Assembly (NCBI GenBank): GCA_022826945.1
Contig: JAJDTY010000073.1
Coordinates: 248,001-312,000, forward strand
Source of the DNA: Candidatus Binatia bacterium
Lineage (GTDB): Bacteria; Desulfobacterota; Binatia; Bin18
DNA: 64,000 bases
Reading direction: 5' to 3'
Shown here piece after piece: positions 9,624 to 17,245 of the stretch. Position 1 is the stretch's first letter; each line of letters begins with the position of its first letter. Under the pieces are notes generated by a model. It was not told the DNA's origin, did not search any database, and was given only the letters and a program-made list of their open reading frames with translations. Made by a program: the position numbers and the translations under genes.

Positions 9624-10226
9624 ATGGCAAAAAAACCGACTTCTCCTGAAGAAATCCAGGAATACGAGGAGCGTCGCCGTGTTGAGCAACGGGCGGAGCG
9701 TGAGAAACGACTCCGTGAACGCGCGCAACGAGGCGGCCTGTGGTCACGGCGTGATTTTTTTGGCAGGCTCAGTTGGGGCGGTTTCGGGCTGATTTCGCTT
9801 GTGAGTCTCCTCGCCTTTGTCCGCTCCGCCTTTCCTCGGGTGCTCTTCGTTCCACCGTCAACCTTCAAGGCGGGCTTTCCCGGGGACTACCCGGTGGGCG
9901 AGGTGAGCGAGAAATACCGCTCAGATCAACGCACCTGGATCGTCCGAGAACCGCAGGGCTTCTACGCCATCTTTGCCAATTGTACGCATCTCGGCTGTAC
10001 TCCGCGCTGGTCGTCGTCGGAGAATAAATACAAATGTCCCTGTCACGGCAGCGGCTATTATCGCACTGGCTATAATTTTGAAGGCCCGGCCCCGCGGCCC
10101 ATGGACCGCTTTAAGTTATCCTTGGCAGATGACGGCCAACTCCTCGTGGATAAAAGCAAGATCTTTAAGATGCAGCCCGGCGTTGACCCCAATAAACAAC
10201 ATCCCGACAGCATCTTGCGCATTTAG
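9624..10226 (+). CDS. Rieske [2Fe-2S] iron-sulfur subunit of a cytochrome bc/b6f-type complex
   Basis: A 200-residue quinol:cytochrome c/plastocyanin oxidoreductase Rieske subunit. After a highly charged N-terminal helix (residues 8-38) and one membrane segment around 50-70, the soluble domain has CTHLGC at 120-125 and CPCHGS at 138-143. By family knowledge C120, H122, C138 and H141 hold the cluster, and C125-C140 form the disulfide. The segment RRDFFGRLSWGG just before the membrane helix is Tat-like. The cytochrome b gene follows after 39 bases. Together with the two cytochrome b halves it should form the quinol-oxidising core. Confidence 0.95.
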   Translation: MAKKPTSPEEIQEYEERRRVEQRAEREKRLRERAQRGGLWSRRDFFGRLSWGGFGLISLVSLLAFVRSAFPRVLFVPPSTFKAGFPGDYPVGEVSEKYRSDQRTWIVREPQGFYAIFANCTHLGCTPRWSSSENKYKCPCHGSGYYRTGYNFEGPAPRPMDRFKLSLADDGQLLVDKSKIFKMQPGVDPNKQHPDSILRI

Positions 10227-10265
10227 CTGCCAGTGGAAGAGCGAGTGTAAAGGCAAGGAAAGAGT

Positions 10266-11039
10266 ATGAGCAGCCAATTTGACGAACTCAAACGCCAGGT
10301 CATGGAGTCACAGGTCTGGCAGTCCATTTTCCGCCACGGCTACGAAGATACACCGCGCAACCGTATCCTGATGGTCTCGGGCAATGTCTGGCTCCATCTG
10401 CACCCCTCGAAAGTCCGTAAACATGCAACACGCCTGCGTTTCACCTGGTGTATGGGGGGCATTACCTTTCTGATGTATCTGGTCACCGTAGTCACTGGCG
10501 TGTATCTCATGTTCTACTACCGCCCTGTGGCGGAATATGCCTACGCCGATATTAAGTATCTCGAATTTGACATGCCGTTTGGCATGTTGATGCGCAATAT
10601 GCACCGCTGGGCCGCCCACGGCATGGTGATTGCCGTCTGGCTGCACATGTTTCGCGTCTTTATGACGGGCTCATATAAGCCCCCGCGTGAGTTTAACTGG
10701 GTCGTTGGCGTCTTGCTCTTAGTCCTGACCTTACTGCTCTCGTTTACCGGATACCTGCTGCCGTGGGACCAGCTTGCTATCTGGGCCGTTTCGGTTGGAT
10801 CGAACATGGGCCGGGCAACCCCGCTGTTGGGATATGAAGGACCTTTCAACGAGGTGCTCGGGGTGAACCCGATTTACGACGCCCGCGCCTTTCTCTTTGG
10901 CGGCGGAGAGATTGGGGCCCATACCTTACTTCGTTTCTATATTCTGCATTGCATCTTTATTCCGCTGGTGACGAGTTTATTCCTGGCGGTTCATTTCTGG
11001 CGTATCCGGCGTGACGGATTCTCGGGGCCAGCTCTCTAG
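10266..11039 (+). CDS. Cytochrome b, N-terminal half (b6-like)
   Basis: A 257-residue, four-helix cytochrome b fragment equivalent to cytochrome b6. The bis-His haem ligands are present as pairs: H113 and H127 in NMHRWAAHGMVIAVWLHMF, and H228 and H243 in ILHCIFIPLVTSLFLAVHF, with b6-type spacing of 13 and 14 residues. C62 in TWCMGGIT aligns with the b6 cysteine that binds the extra haem ci covalently. The N-terminus is extended by about 25 residues over plant b6. The C-terminal half is a separate downstream gene, as in b6f complexes. The start ATG follows a clear AAGGAAAGAGT. Confidence 0.94.
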   Translation: MSSQFDELKRQVMESQVWQSIFRHGYEDTPRNRILMVSGNVWLHLHPSKVRKHATRLRFTWCMGGITFLMYLVTVVTGVYLMFYYRPVAEYAYADIKYLEFDMPFGMLMRNMHRWAAHGMVIAVWLHMFRVFMTGSYKPPREFNWVVGVLLLVLTLLLSFTGYLLPWDQLAIWAVSVGSNMGRATPLLGYEGPFNEVLGVNPIYDARAFLFGGGEIGAHTLLRFYILHCIFIPLVTSLFLAVHFWRIRRDGFSGPAL

Positions 11040-11051
11040 TCGAGGTCTCTT

Positions 11052-11147
11052 ATGCGCGTACTCGCGATTCCCATTTTAGTTGGCGTTGTGTGCTGGCTGC
11101 TATATGTAGTGGCGAAACCCAAGGCGTCTTCTTCTGAAGACCAATAA
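11052..11147 (+). CDS. 31-residue single-span membrane peptide
   Basis: A tiny reading frame between the two cytochrome b halves. It starts with ATG at 11052, has GAGG about seven bases upstream, and stops at 11145-11147. The product begins MRVLAIPILVGVVCWLLYVV and ends in a short polar tail, AKPKASSSEDQ: one membrane helix and a charged end, like the small PetG/PetL/PetM/PetN-type subunits of b6f complexes. No homology can be claimed at this length. Spacing of 12 and 21 bases to its neighbours supports a real gene in the operon. Confidence 0.6.
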   Translation: MRVLAIPILVGVVCWLLYVVAKPKASSSEDQ

Positions 11148-11168
11148 GATTCAGATAAGGAAGCTGTT

Positions 11169-11966
11169 ATGGCGGAAATGGGCTCAGCTGCCACGCGCGT
11201 CGAAGTCACGCTCAAGAAGGCGACCGGCCCCGGCGATGATAAGGTCCATACCTGGCCGAATCTGGTCCGAGCGGAATTCCTCTGTACCCTGTTTACGATT
11301 ATCTTCCTGCTCTTATGGTCGCTGCTGGTCGATGCGCCGCTTGAAGAGCCGGCCGACCCTGGGCGTACGCCCAACCCGTCCAAAGCGCCCTGGTATTTCC
11401 TTGGATTGCAAGAAATATTGGTCTTTTTCGATCCCTGGCATGCCGGAGTGGTGGCACCCACCTTCATTATCATGGGGCTGATGGTCATTCCCTACATCGA
11501 CATTAATCCCAAGGGGAACGGTTATTACACGTTTAAGGAACGAAAATATGAAATCATAACCTTCATCTTTGGCTTCCACGTGCTATGGATTTCAACCATT
11601 ATCATTGGCACCTTTGTCAGAGGGCCGGGCTGGAACTGGTTTTGGCCCTGGGAGGTGTGGGACGCCCATCTGGTTGAAGCCCTGACCAACCAGGACCTGC
11701 CCTATCTGGTTGGTATCCGGGACTATTGGACCGCAGCCGTCTTCGGTCTGTCGCTCATCATTGGTTTCTTTGTGCTGGGGACCGCTGCCATGTATTGGTG
11801 GGTGGTGTGGCTCAAGGGCCGTGAATTTATGCAGCGCTGGGGCGCGGCTCGATTTTTCTTAACGTCATTTCTCACGCTGAATATGATTGCCGTAGTGATT
11901 AAGATGCTGCTGCGTCATATACTGAATGTAAAATATATTTTAGTCACGCCGTGGATTAATGTCTGA
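11169..11966 (+). CDS. Cytochrome b, C-terminal half (subunit IV-like)
   Basis: A 265-residue membrane protein equivalent to b6f subunit IV but longer. It has at least four to five hydrophobic helices. The Qo-site motif, PEWY in bc1 and PDWY/PEWY in b6f, reads APWY at residues 73-76 in SKAPWYFLGLQE, so the usual acidic residue is an alanine. An extra region after residue 120 with a Trp-rich segment (GPGWNWFWPWEVW) is not found in plant subunit IV. It follows the small 31-residue gene, and the stop is followed at once by a dispersed inverted repeat. Confidence 0.92.
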   Translation: MAEMGSAATRVEVTLKKATGPGDDKVHTWPNLVRAEFLCTLFTIIFLLLWSLLVDAPLEEPADPGRTPNPSKAPWYFLGLQEILVFFDPWHAGVVAPTFIIMGLMVIPYIDINPKGNGYYTFKERKYEIITFIFGFHVLWISTIIIGTFVRGPGWNWFWPWEVWDAHLVEALTNQDLPYLVGIRDYWTAAVFGLSLIIGFFVLGTAAMYWWVVWLKGREFMQRWGAARFFLTSFLTLNMIAVVIKMLLRHILNVKYILVTPWINV

Positions 11967-12020
11967 AAAGAGTAAACGTATCCGGCATCGAGTATCCATA
12001 GGAGGACATGTCTACTCTTT
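11967..12020. repeat. Dispersed imperfect inverted repeat, copy A
   Basis: About 54 bases that begin right after the cytochrome b stop. The left arm reads AAGAGTAAACGTATCC. The right arm, read on the opposite strand, is AAGAGTAGACATGTCC. Similar elements lie at 17836-17889 and 42737-42795. The right arm contains GGAGG, which could serve the small gene starting at 12021, although the spacing of 15 bases is long. Confidence 0.75.
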
Positions 12021-12197
12021 ATGATGTTCTATCTGGCAAAAATTCTTCAGGCGCTTGGGATTGCCGACGTTGGCTATGCTTTATTCGTTGGTCTGACTGA
12101 AGAAAAGAGTATGGGTAAGGAATTATGGCTCCTCGGGATTGGGGTGGTGGTGTTTTATCTGGGTCGCTTCCTTGAGACGCGAGCAACCGGCTCATAG
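12021..12197 (+). CDS. 58-residue two-span membrane protein
   Basis: A short reading frame from ATG 12021 to the stop at 12195-12197, nine bases before the multihaem cytochrome gene. The product starts MMFYLAKILQALGIADVGYA, has a central polar turn with EEKSMGKE, a second hydrophobic helix (LWLLGIGVVVFYLGRFL) and a polar tail. It looks like a small integral membrane subunit of the surrounding complex. I recognise no named family. The frame agrees with the operon spacing, but the ribosome site lies inside repeat A and is not ideal. Confidence 0.6.
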   Translation: MMFYLAKILQALGIADVGYALFVGLTEEKSMGKELWLLGIGVVVFYLGRFLETRATGS

Positions 12198-12206
12198 TGG
12201 ATTATT

Positions 12207-14918
12207 ATGGCACGTAGAGAAGTTGACGACGAAAAGAAATCGTATAGTGGAGTATTTCTCTTCGCAGTGGGACTGCTACTGATCGGGTCGGTCTGGTCGG
12301 TCTGGGACGACGCGATTTCGCGCCGGCCCTGGAAGAAATATCAGGCTGAATTCTCGATGCTCGCCTACAATCAAACCCTGGCGGAAATCGAGGCTGAAGA
12401 AGAGCGTCTCGCCGCAGACTCGACCTACCAGGAGGCGCTCGCTTCCTTAGGGTCGGCCCAGGCCGATATCGCGGGCGGGGAAGGGGGGCAGCGCCTCGCC
12501 GCGCTGCAAACCGAGCTGGCGGCTGCCGAAATGCGGACGAGTGACGCGGAGAACGCCTTACGTATCGTCCGTAGTGAGATTGAGGCCGCTTGGTACGAAT
12601 ACGACCATGCGATTCAGTTAGAACACTCGACGAAAGACGAGAAAGCCCATCTTGATGCGCTCCTGGCTGAGGCGGACGCGCGTGAGAAGGTTTTTCTGAC
12701 CGAGCAATCGGAGCGGGACCGGATTGAAAACGAAATCAATGAGATCAACGCGCGTGTTATTGAAGCCCAGGACATGTTGCGTCAAATGCACCAGCAAAAG
12801 GATTTCCTGACCCAACGGCTCGACAATTACGTCCTGCAGCCGCTCCCGGGGCTTGTCCTGCCCACGATTCCCGCTATTACGCAGGTGGTCGTGCCGGAAT
12901 TCGATCGGAGTAATTTTGATACGCCGCTGTCACGCGTTGACCGCTGCCAATCCTGCCATGTCGGTATCGACAAGCGGGGATTTGAAGACCAGCCGAACCC
13001 GCACAAAACCCATCCGCAGTATGATGTCATAATGACGAATCATCCTCCGGAATCGTTCGGCTGCACCTCGTGTCATAACGGCCAGGGGGTTGCCACCAGC
13101 AGCGTGGATATTGCCCACGGCTATGTCCAATTCTGGGAGCATCCGCTGCTGCTCGGTCCCAAAATGGAAGCCAACTGTCTCAGTTGTCATACGGATATAC
13201 AGACGGTAGCCACGAGGACTGCCACAGTTGGCCAGCATATCGCCCGCGGCGAAAAGCTCTTTATGCAGCTCGGCTGCACCGGCTGTCATCTGGTCGAAGG
13301 GTATGGCGAGGCCAAGGAAATAGGTCCCTACCTGCGGCGGGTCGCCGCCAAGTCCGACCCGGCCTGGATGGTTGAATGGGTCACGAACCCTCACGAATTT
13401 CGACCGCATACCCGCATGCCGGACTTCTTCTTTACCGAGGATCAAGGCCGGGCGGTGACGGCCTATTTGATGAAGGCCAGCATGGAGGAGGGGCAGGCGT
13501 GGTTGGAATCTCATCCTGAGCCTGAAGGGATTGACTCGACTAATGTGGAACTCGTCCAAAAAGGCGAGCAACTCGTCAACTCCCTTGGCTGCCGGGCCTG
13601 CCACGGATTCAGTCCGGAACAAACTGCGACTATGGTCGGGCAGAACAAAAATCATGCACCGAATTTAGCCCGCGTTGCAGAGAAGACGAACGCGCGCTGG
13701 CTCTACCACTGGATCAAAAATCCGCGTGATTACTCACCAAATACGGCCATGCCGGATCTGCGTCTGAGTGACGAGGAGGCACAGGCCATCGTGTCCTATC
13801 TTTTGACCCTCAAGACGGACATTGAACGGCCGGACATGCGGGCCGAGCTGGAGGATCCGGACCTGGTGCTCGAAGGGGAGGGCTTGGTCCGAAAATATGG
13901 CTGCCATGGTTGCCACGACATCCCCGGCATGGAAAAAGAAGCGCGGATTGGGGTGGAGTTGACCTCATTTGGGGAGAAGAGTCTGGAAGAACTCTTCTTT
14001 GGGAATCGGACCGATGTCCCGCATACCTGGGAAGATTGGACGTATGAGAAGGTCAATGCCCCGCGGGGCTACGCCACGGAGCGGATTGAGCAGCTCATGC
14101 CGTCGTTCAATCTCTCGGACGAGGATATTCTCTCTGTCCGCGTCTTTTTGAAGAGTCAGACCGGACATCATGTACCTGAGCAATTCACCGCGCACAGTGA
14201 CTTGACCGACGCCATTGTCAAAGGGCAGCGTCTGGTCCAGTACTACAATTGTACCGGTTGTCATGTCATTGAAGGTGGCGGCGGAGATGTGCGCTCACTC
14301 TATTTGGATAATCCTTCCTTTGCCCCGCCCATTCTGACCGGCCAGGGGAAAAAGGTGCAGCCTGAGTGGTTCTACGGCTTTCTCCAACAGCCGGTTCCCA
14401 TCCGTCCCTGGCTTGAACTGCGGATGCCGACCTTTCATTTTGCCAATGACGAGGCCAGTGGCATCGTGGATTATTTTAACGCCTTGAGTAAGCTGGAGAT
14501 TCCGTACAACTATTTTGACCGCTCACGCACCTCGCCGGAAATGGTTCATGTGGGTGAGGTCCTCATGTCAGAGGACTATTTTGCGTGTTTCTCCTGCCAT
14601 CAGCAGGGCGACCGCAAGCCGGAGGGCCCACCGGCCGGCTGGGCACCGGACTTGGCTCTGGCAAAAGAACGCCTGAATCCAGAGTGGATTGTCGAGTGGA
14701 TTCAAGATCCCCAGGCTCTCATGCCGGGGACGAATATGCCCACCTTTTACCCCGGTGGTCCGGATGATATCTTTGACGGCGATGAGGATAAGCAAATTAT
14801 AGCCATGCGGGATTATATCATGCTGCTTGGCATCGACGATCCGTTTGCCAGTATGAATGGGTCGAGTGGAACAGAGGCTGATACAGCCTCCGAAACAATA
14901 GACGAATTTCAATTCTGA
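12207..14918 (+). CDS. Membrane-anchored octahaem c-type cytochrome with coiled coil
   Basis: A 903-residue protein. Residues about 15-33 form one membrane anchor. Residues about 45-215 are a long Glu/Ala/Leu-rich coiled coil. Eight CxxCH haem sites follow at about residues 247, 286, 324, 357, 462, 566, 682 and 794. The first three are closely spaced, like a multihaem module. The last five each begin a monohaem cytochrome c domain of roughly 100 residues with a downstream Met candidate (such as RMPDFFF, AMPDLRL, LMPSFNL, RMPTFHF, NMPTFYP). By position it is the electron acceptor of the Rieske/cytochrome b core and may span the periplasm. I know of no exact named family for this architecture. 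Confidence 0.88.
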   Translation: MARREVDDEKKSYSGVFLFAVGLLLIGSVWSVWDDAISRRPWKKYQAEFSMLAYNQTLAEIEAEEERLAADSTYQEALASLGSAQADIAGGEGGQRLAALQTELAAAEMRTSDAENALRIVRSEIEAAWYEYDHAIQLEHSTKDEKAHLDALLAEADAREKVFLTEQSERDRIENEINEINARVIEAQDMLRQMHQQKDFLTQRLDNYVLQPLPGLVLPTIPAITQVVVPEFDRSNFDTPLSRVDRCQSCHVGIDKRGFEDQPNPHKTHPQYDVIMTNHPPESFGCTSCHNGQGVATSSVDIAHGYVQFWEHPLLLGPKMEANCLSCHTDIQTVATRTATVGQHIARGEKLFMQLGCTGCHLVEGYGEAKEIGPYLRRVAAKSDPAWMVEWVTNPHEFRPHTRMPDFFFTEDQGRAVTAYLMKASMEEGQAWLESHPEPEGIDSTNVELVQKGEQLVNSLGCRACHGFSPEQTATMVGQNKNHAPNLARVAEKTNARWLYHWIKNPRDYSPNTAMPDLRLSDEEAQAIVSYLLTLKTDIERPDMRAELEDPDLVLEGEGLVRKYGCHGCHDIPGMEKEARIGVELTSFGEKSLEELFFGNRTDVPHTWEDWTYEKVNAPRGYATERIEQLMPSFNLSDEDILSVRVFLKSQTGHHVPEQFTAHSDLTDAIVKGQRLVQYYNCTGCHVIEGGGGDVRSLYLDNPSFAPPILTGQGKKVQPEWFYGFLQQPVPIRPWLELRMPTFHFANDEASGIVDYFNALSKLEIPYNYFDRSRTSPEMVHVGEVLMSEDYFACFSCHQQGDRKPEGPPAGWAPDLALAKERLNPEWIVEWIQDPQALMPGTNMPTFYPGGPDDIFDGDEDKQIIAMRDYIMLLGIDDPFASMNGSSGTEADTASETIDEFQF

Positions 14919-14930
14919 AGAGGAGGTAGC

Positions 14931-15653
14931 ATGCGTATAATGAATAGCAAGATGATTATTTCTCTGGTTGCAGGAGCAAGTCTTTCTTTCGCTTCCGTGG
15001 CCCTTGGGTACGACGCGGGTGCAGTCAGCAACGGCGGGAGCATTAGCGGAACCATTACGTTTGCCGGTGACGCGCCCGAAGCAAAACAGATTGAAGTCAC
15101 TAAGGATACGAAGGTCTGTGCGCAGACGCAAAAATATGATGAGAGTCTCGTCGTTGGCGAGAACAAAGGCATAAAAAACGCGGTCATCTCAATCTCGAAT
15201 ATTTCCGGCGGAAAAGATTTTGGCGAGGCCAAGCCCTTGGATCAAAAAGAATGTGTCTACACGCCGCATATCGTGCTTACGCCGGCTGGCTCGGAACTCG
15301 AGATTCTCAATAACGATGGCATTTTGCATAACATCCATACTTATAGCGAAGCAAACCCGGCCTTTAATCAGGCACAGCCGAAGTTCAAGAAGAAACTGAA
15401 AAAGAAATTCGACCATCCCGAGTACGTGAAAGTGACGTGTGACGCGCATAACTGGATGACCGGCTGGATTGTGGTCATGGACCATCCGTATTTCGCGGTG
15501 ACCGACGGGGAGGGGAAGTTTAGCCTGAGCGATGTGCCTGCTGGCGAGTATGAAGTAAAGATCTGGCATGAGACCCTGGGTGAAAGCATGCAGAAGGTCA
15601 CAGTGGAAGCTGGTGGTGAGGCGAGTCTCTCCGTCGAGTTATCGCAGTCATAA
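14931..15653 (+). CDS. Exported cupredoxin-like protein with C-terminal regulatory-type beta domain
   Basis: A 240-residue protein with a signal peptide of about 26 residues (cut near VALG-YDAG). The middle domain resembles plastocyanin/methylamine-utilisation-type cupredoxins. A candidate copper ligand His lies in ILHNIHTY, and a ligand loop VTCDAHNWMTGW supplies Cys, His and Met. The C-terminal part (VTDGEGKFSLSDVPAGEYEVKIWHE) matches carboxypeptidase-regulatory-like beta domains. It starts 12 bases after the octahaem cytochrome and is followed by a strong terminator, so it is the last gene of the cluster. A role as soluble electron carrier is inferred from context; copper binding is not proven. 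Confidence 0.8.
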   Translation: MRIMNSKMIISLVAGASLSFASVALGYDAGAVSNGGSISGTITFAGDAPEAKQIEVTKDTKVCAQTQKYDESLVVGENKGIKNAVISISNISGGKDFGEAKPLDQKECVYTPHIVLTPAGSELEILNNDGILHNIHTYSEANPAFNQAQPKFKKKLKKKFDHPEYVKVTCDAHNWMTGWIVVMDHPYFAVTDGEGKFSLSDVPAGEYEVKIWHETLGESMQKVTVEAGGEASLSVELSQS

Positions 15654-15673
15654 GTTCATAGCGTTTTAGAAGA

Positions 15674-15708
15674 ATAAAAAAGGAGCCGGTTTTCGGCTCC
15701 TTTTTTAT
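15674..15708 (+). terminator. Rho-independent terminator of the respiratory cluster
   Basis: A stem formed by AAAAAAGGAGCCG and CGGCTCCTTTTTT around a GTTTT loop, ending in a run of T. It lies 20 bases after the stop of the cupredoxin-like gene and ends the plus-strand run that begins near yraN/serS. The symmetric A and T runs could also let it act in the minus direction. Confidence 0.93.
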
Positions 15709-15745
15709 TCCCGGTGATGCCGAATCCACACATATAAATAATATA

Positions 15746-15759
15746 TTGACTATAGTCAA
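15746..15759. promoter_or_regulatory. Palindrome TTGACTATAGTCAA, copy 1 (operator-like)
   Basis: A perfect 14-base palindrome in AT-rich DNA. The same core occurs 109 bases further on within a longer palindrome. Paired identical dyads of this size are typical binding sites for a dimeric regulator, but no regulator gene lies next to them. It also contains a -35-like TTGACT. Confidence 0.5.
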
Positions 15760-15850
15760 AAACCTAGATTACAAACTATATATCTTTAATTCCCTAAAAA
15801 TTATCACGAAAAAATAGGTGGGTTTCCTGGTCCTATGTTCTGGGACATTA

Positions 15851-15872
15851 GATATTGACTATAGTCAATATC
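15851..15872. promoter_or_regulatory. Palindrome copy 2, 22-base perfect dyad
   Basis: A perfect palindrome with half-site GATATTGACTA; its central 14 bases equal copy 1. The centre-to-centre distance between the copies is 109 bases. It could be an operator or the end of a mobile-element remnant. Confidence 0.5.
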
Positions 15873-16075
15873 TTTCATTTATAACAATGACTTTACAGTC
15901 ATCCGATACCTCCATAGTCGTTGCTTTAAGAAGGCAGAAACAGGAATCTGATCATTTCGAGGGAAAACCGCTAGAGAGGACAGGCCACACTTGCCGGGCC
16001 GAACGGAAACATAGAGAGCCCTCAAGGAGGGGACTGATTCCTCCTCCGTTTGCGTGGGACTACAGCACTAATACT

Positions 16076-16497
16076 AATAACCTAAGTTCGGGTGAAGCCA
16101 GGGGGAAGGTGGGGCAAGCGGTAAAGTGAAGGGAATCTTGGGGTGATGGCAGGAGGCGATGAGCCACAGGGGAGATTGACGAGGAAGTTGCTGGGCTGCG
16201 GTGGCGGGAGTGTTCGATCTGGGAGATGGTTTTGAGTTGATCGAAGAGGGTTGCGACAATCGCGCGTTTACGCAGCAAGAGCTTGTCCGTCCCCAAGAGG
16301 AGGCGCGGTTTCATTTTGCGTTTGAGCGGCGTCAGTAAGTGGCCCCCCAGCGTCGTCAGCAGATCCTTGGTCCACGCGGCAGAGAGGCAGCCAACGAATC
16401 CTAGGCCGGGAAACTCCGTCCGCCAGGGCCGAAGGACGTGGGGCGTGTAGAAGGCCTTAAAGGTGCGGGAGGGCGAATGGTAGAGCTCCTTCGCTCC
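16076..16497 (-). pseudogene. IS982-family transposase relic
   Basis: On the minus strand the reading frame from about 16497 to 16180 gives typical IS982 transposase text: EFPGLGFVG, TKDLLTTLGGHLLTPLKRK and KLLLRKRAIVATLFDQLK, followed by ISQIEHSRHRSP. The last motif is a hallmark of the family C-terminus. Beyond 16195 the similarity continues only by moving between frames (NFLVNL, then CHHPKIPF), so at least two frameshifts are present. The N-terminal catalytic part is missing or deleted. A sequence CCTAAGTTCGGGTGAA at 16081-16096 may be one old element end; the other end was not found. It is clearly non-functional. Confidence 0.85.
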
Positions 16498-16559
16498 TCA
16501 GCCAGCTCATAATTTTACAAAATATATATTATCAGACATAATATATGTCATATAGAAAC

Positions 16560-17216
16560 TCACTTGCCCGTCTTGGTGCGCACGATCTCGGCCAATGGTG
16601 AGTCGGGGAATTGCTCTAATAAATCAAAATACGCTTGGGGCACTGTGGCCTCCCCCTGGCGCTCCAAGACTTCTCCCAAGGCCAACAGGGCTTCACTCTT
16701 ACCTGGTCCATCCAGCCGAGAAGCTTCACCATACCACTGGGCCGCAGCCGCGAACTCCTCGGCTTCTTCCGCACCCTGACCCAAACGTAAGAGCGCAATT
16801 TGTTTCAAATACGATCCAGCATCATGAAACGTGGCGACTCGCTCGTAGGCAGCCTTCGCTTCTACTGGCTGATTACGCTTCTCAAACACTTCCCCTAAGT
16901 GCAAGGCGGCAGCCCCCCTACTCTCGCCGGAGAGCACCTCCTCCGCCTGGGTAAGCTCGGCAATCGCGACATCGTACGCTTCCGACTCAACCGCAAGGAG
17001 TCCAGCGCGAAAATGGGCCAATCCCTGACTATGGCGATACTGTGCCCAGGCAGCCCAGGAAATGCCGGAGATGGCACATACGACGACGACGACACCCCCA
17101 AGGACAATCTGCCGTTTATAGTGCGTGACGATGTCCGACCGCTGCCGGAACCATTCAATCAAACGTGCCGAGGGGTATGAAGATGGAGACAGCTCTTGCT
17201 TACGACTGCGCGCCAT
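16560..17216 (-). CDS. Membrane-anchored TPR-repeat protein
   Basis: A 218-residue protein with one membrane helix at about residues 37-57 (QIVLGGVVVVVCAISGISWA) followed by alpha-helical repeats of about 34 residues (AYDVAIAELTQAEEVL, QPVEAKAAYERVATF, EFAAAAQWYGEASRL). This layout resembles YfgM-type proteins, which face the periplasm and assist folding near the Sec translocon; that assignment is inference. It follows the DUF151 gene by 29 bases on the same strand. Its 3' end faces the IS relic across AT-rich DNA. Confidence 0.75.
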   Translation of the reverse strand: MARSRKQELSPSSYPSARLIEWFRQRSDIVTHYKRQIVLGGVVVVVCAISGISWAAWAQYRHSQGLAHFRAGLLAVESEAYDVAIAELTQAEEVLSGESRGAAALHLGEVFEKRNQPVEAKAAYERVATFHDAGSYLKQIALLRLGQGAEEAEEFAAAAQWYGEASRLDGPGKSEALLALGEVLERQGEATVPQAYFDLLEQFPDSPLAEIVRTKTGK

Positions 17217-17245
17217 GGCCCGTACCGAGTTGTCGCGGAAAGAGA

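Larger units (their letters stand above)
15709..16075. other. AT-rich intergenic region with two palindromes and no convincing gene
   Basis: This stretch holds two copies of a TTGACTATAGTCAA palindrome and otherwise AT-rich DNA to about 15900. After that comes ordinary-composition DNA with no reading frame that shows coding character. A plus-strand frame at 15818-16129 crosses a palindrome and the IS relic, and resembles no protein I know. Confidence 0.6.

Noticed and set aside
15818-16129. Possible 103-residue gene in the AT-rich region
   Set aside because: It crosses the second palindrome and the end of the IS relic, has no ribosome site and no recognisable protein text.
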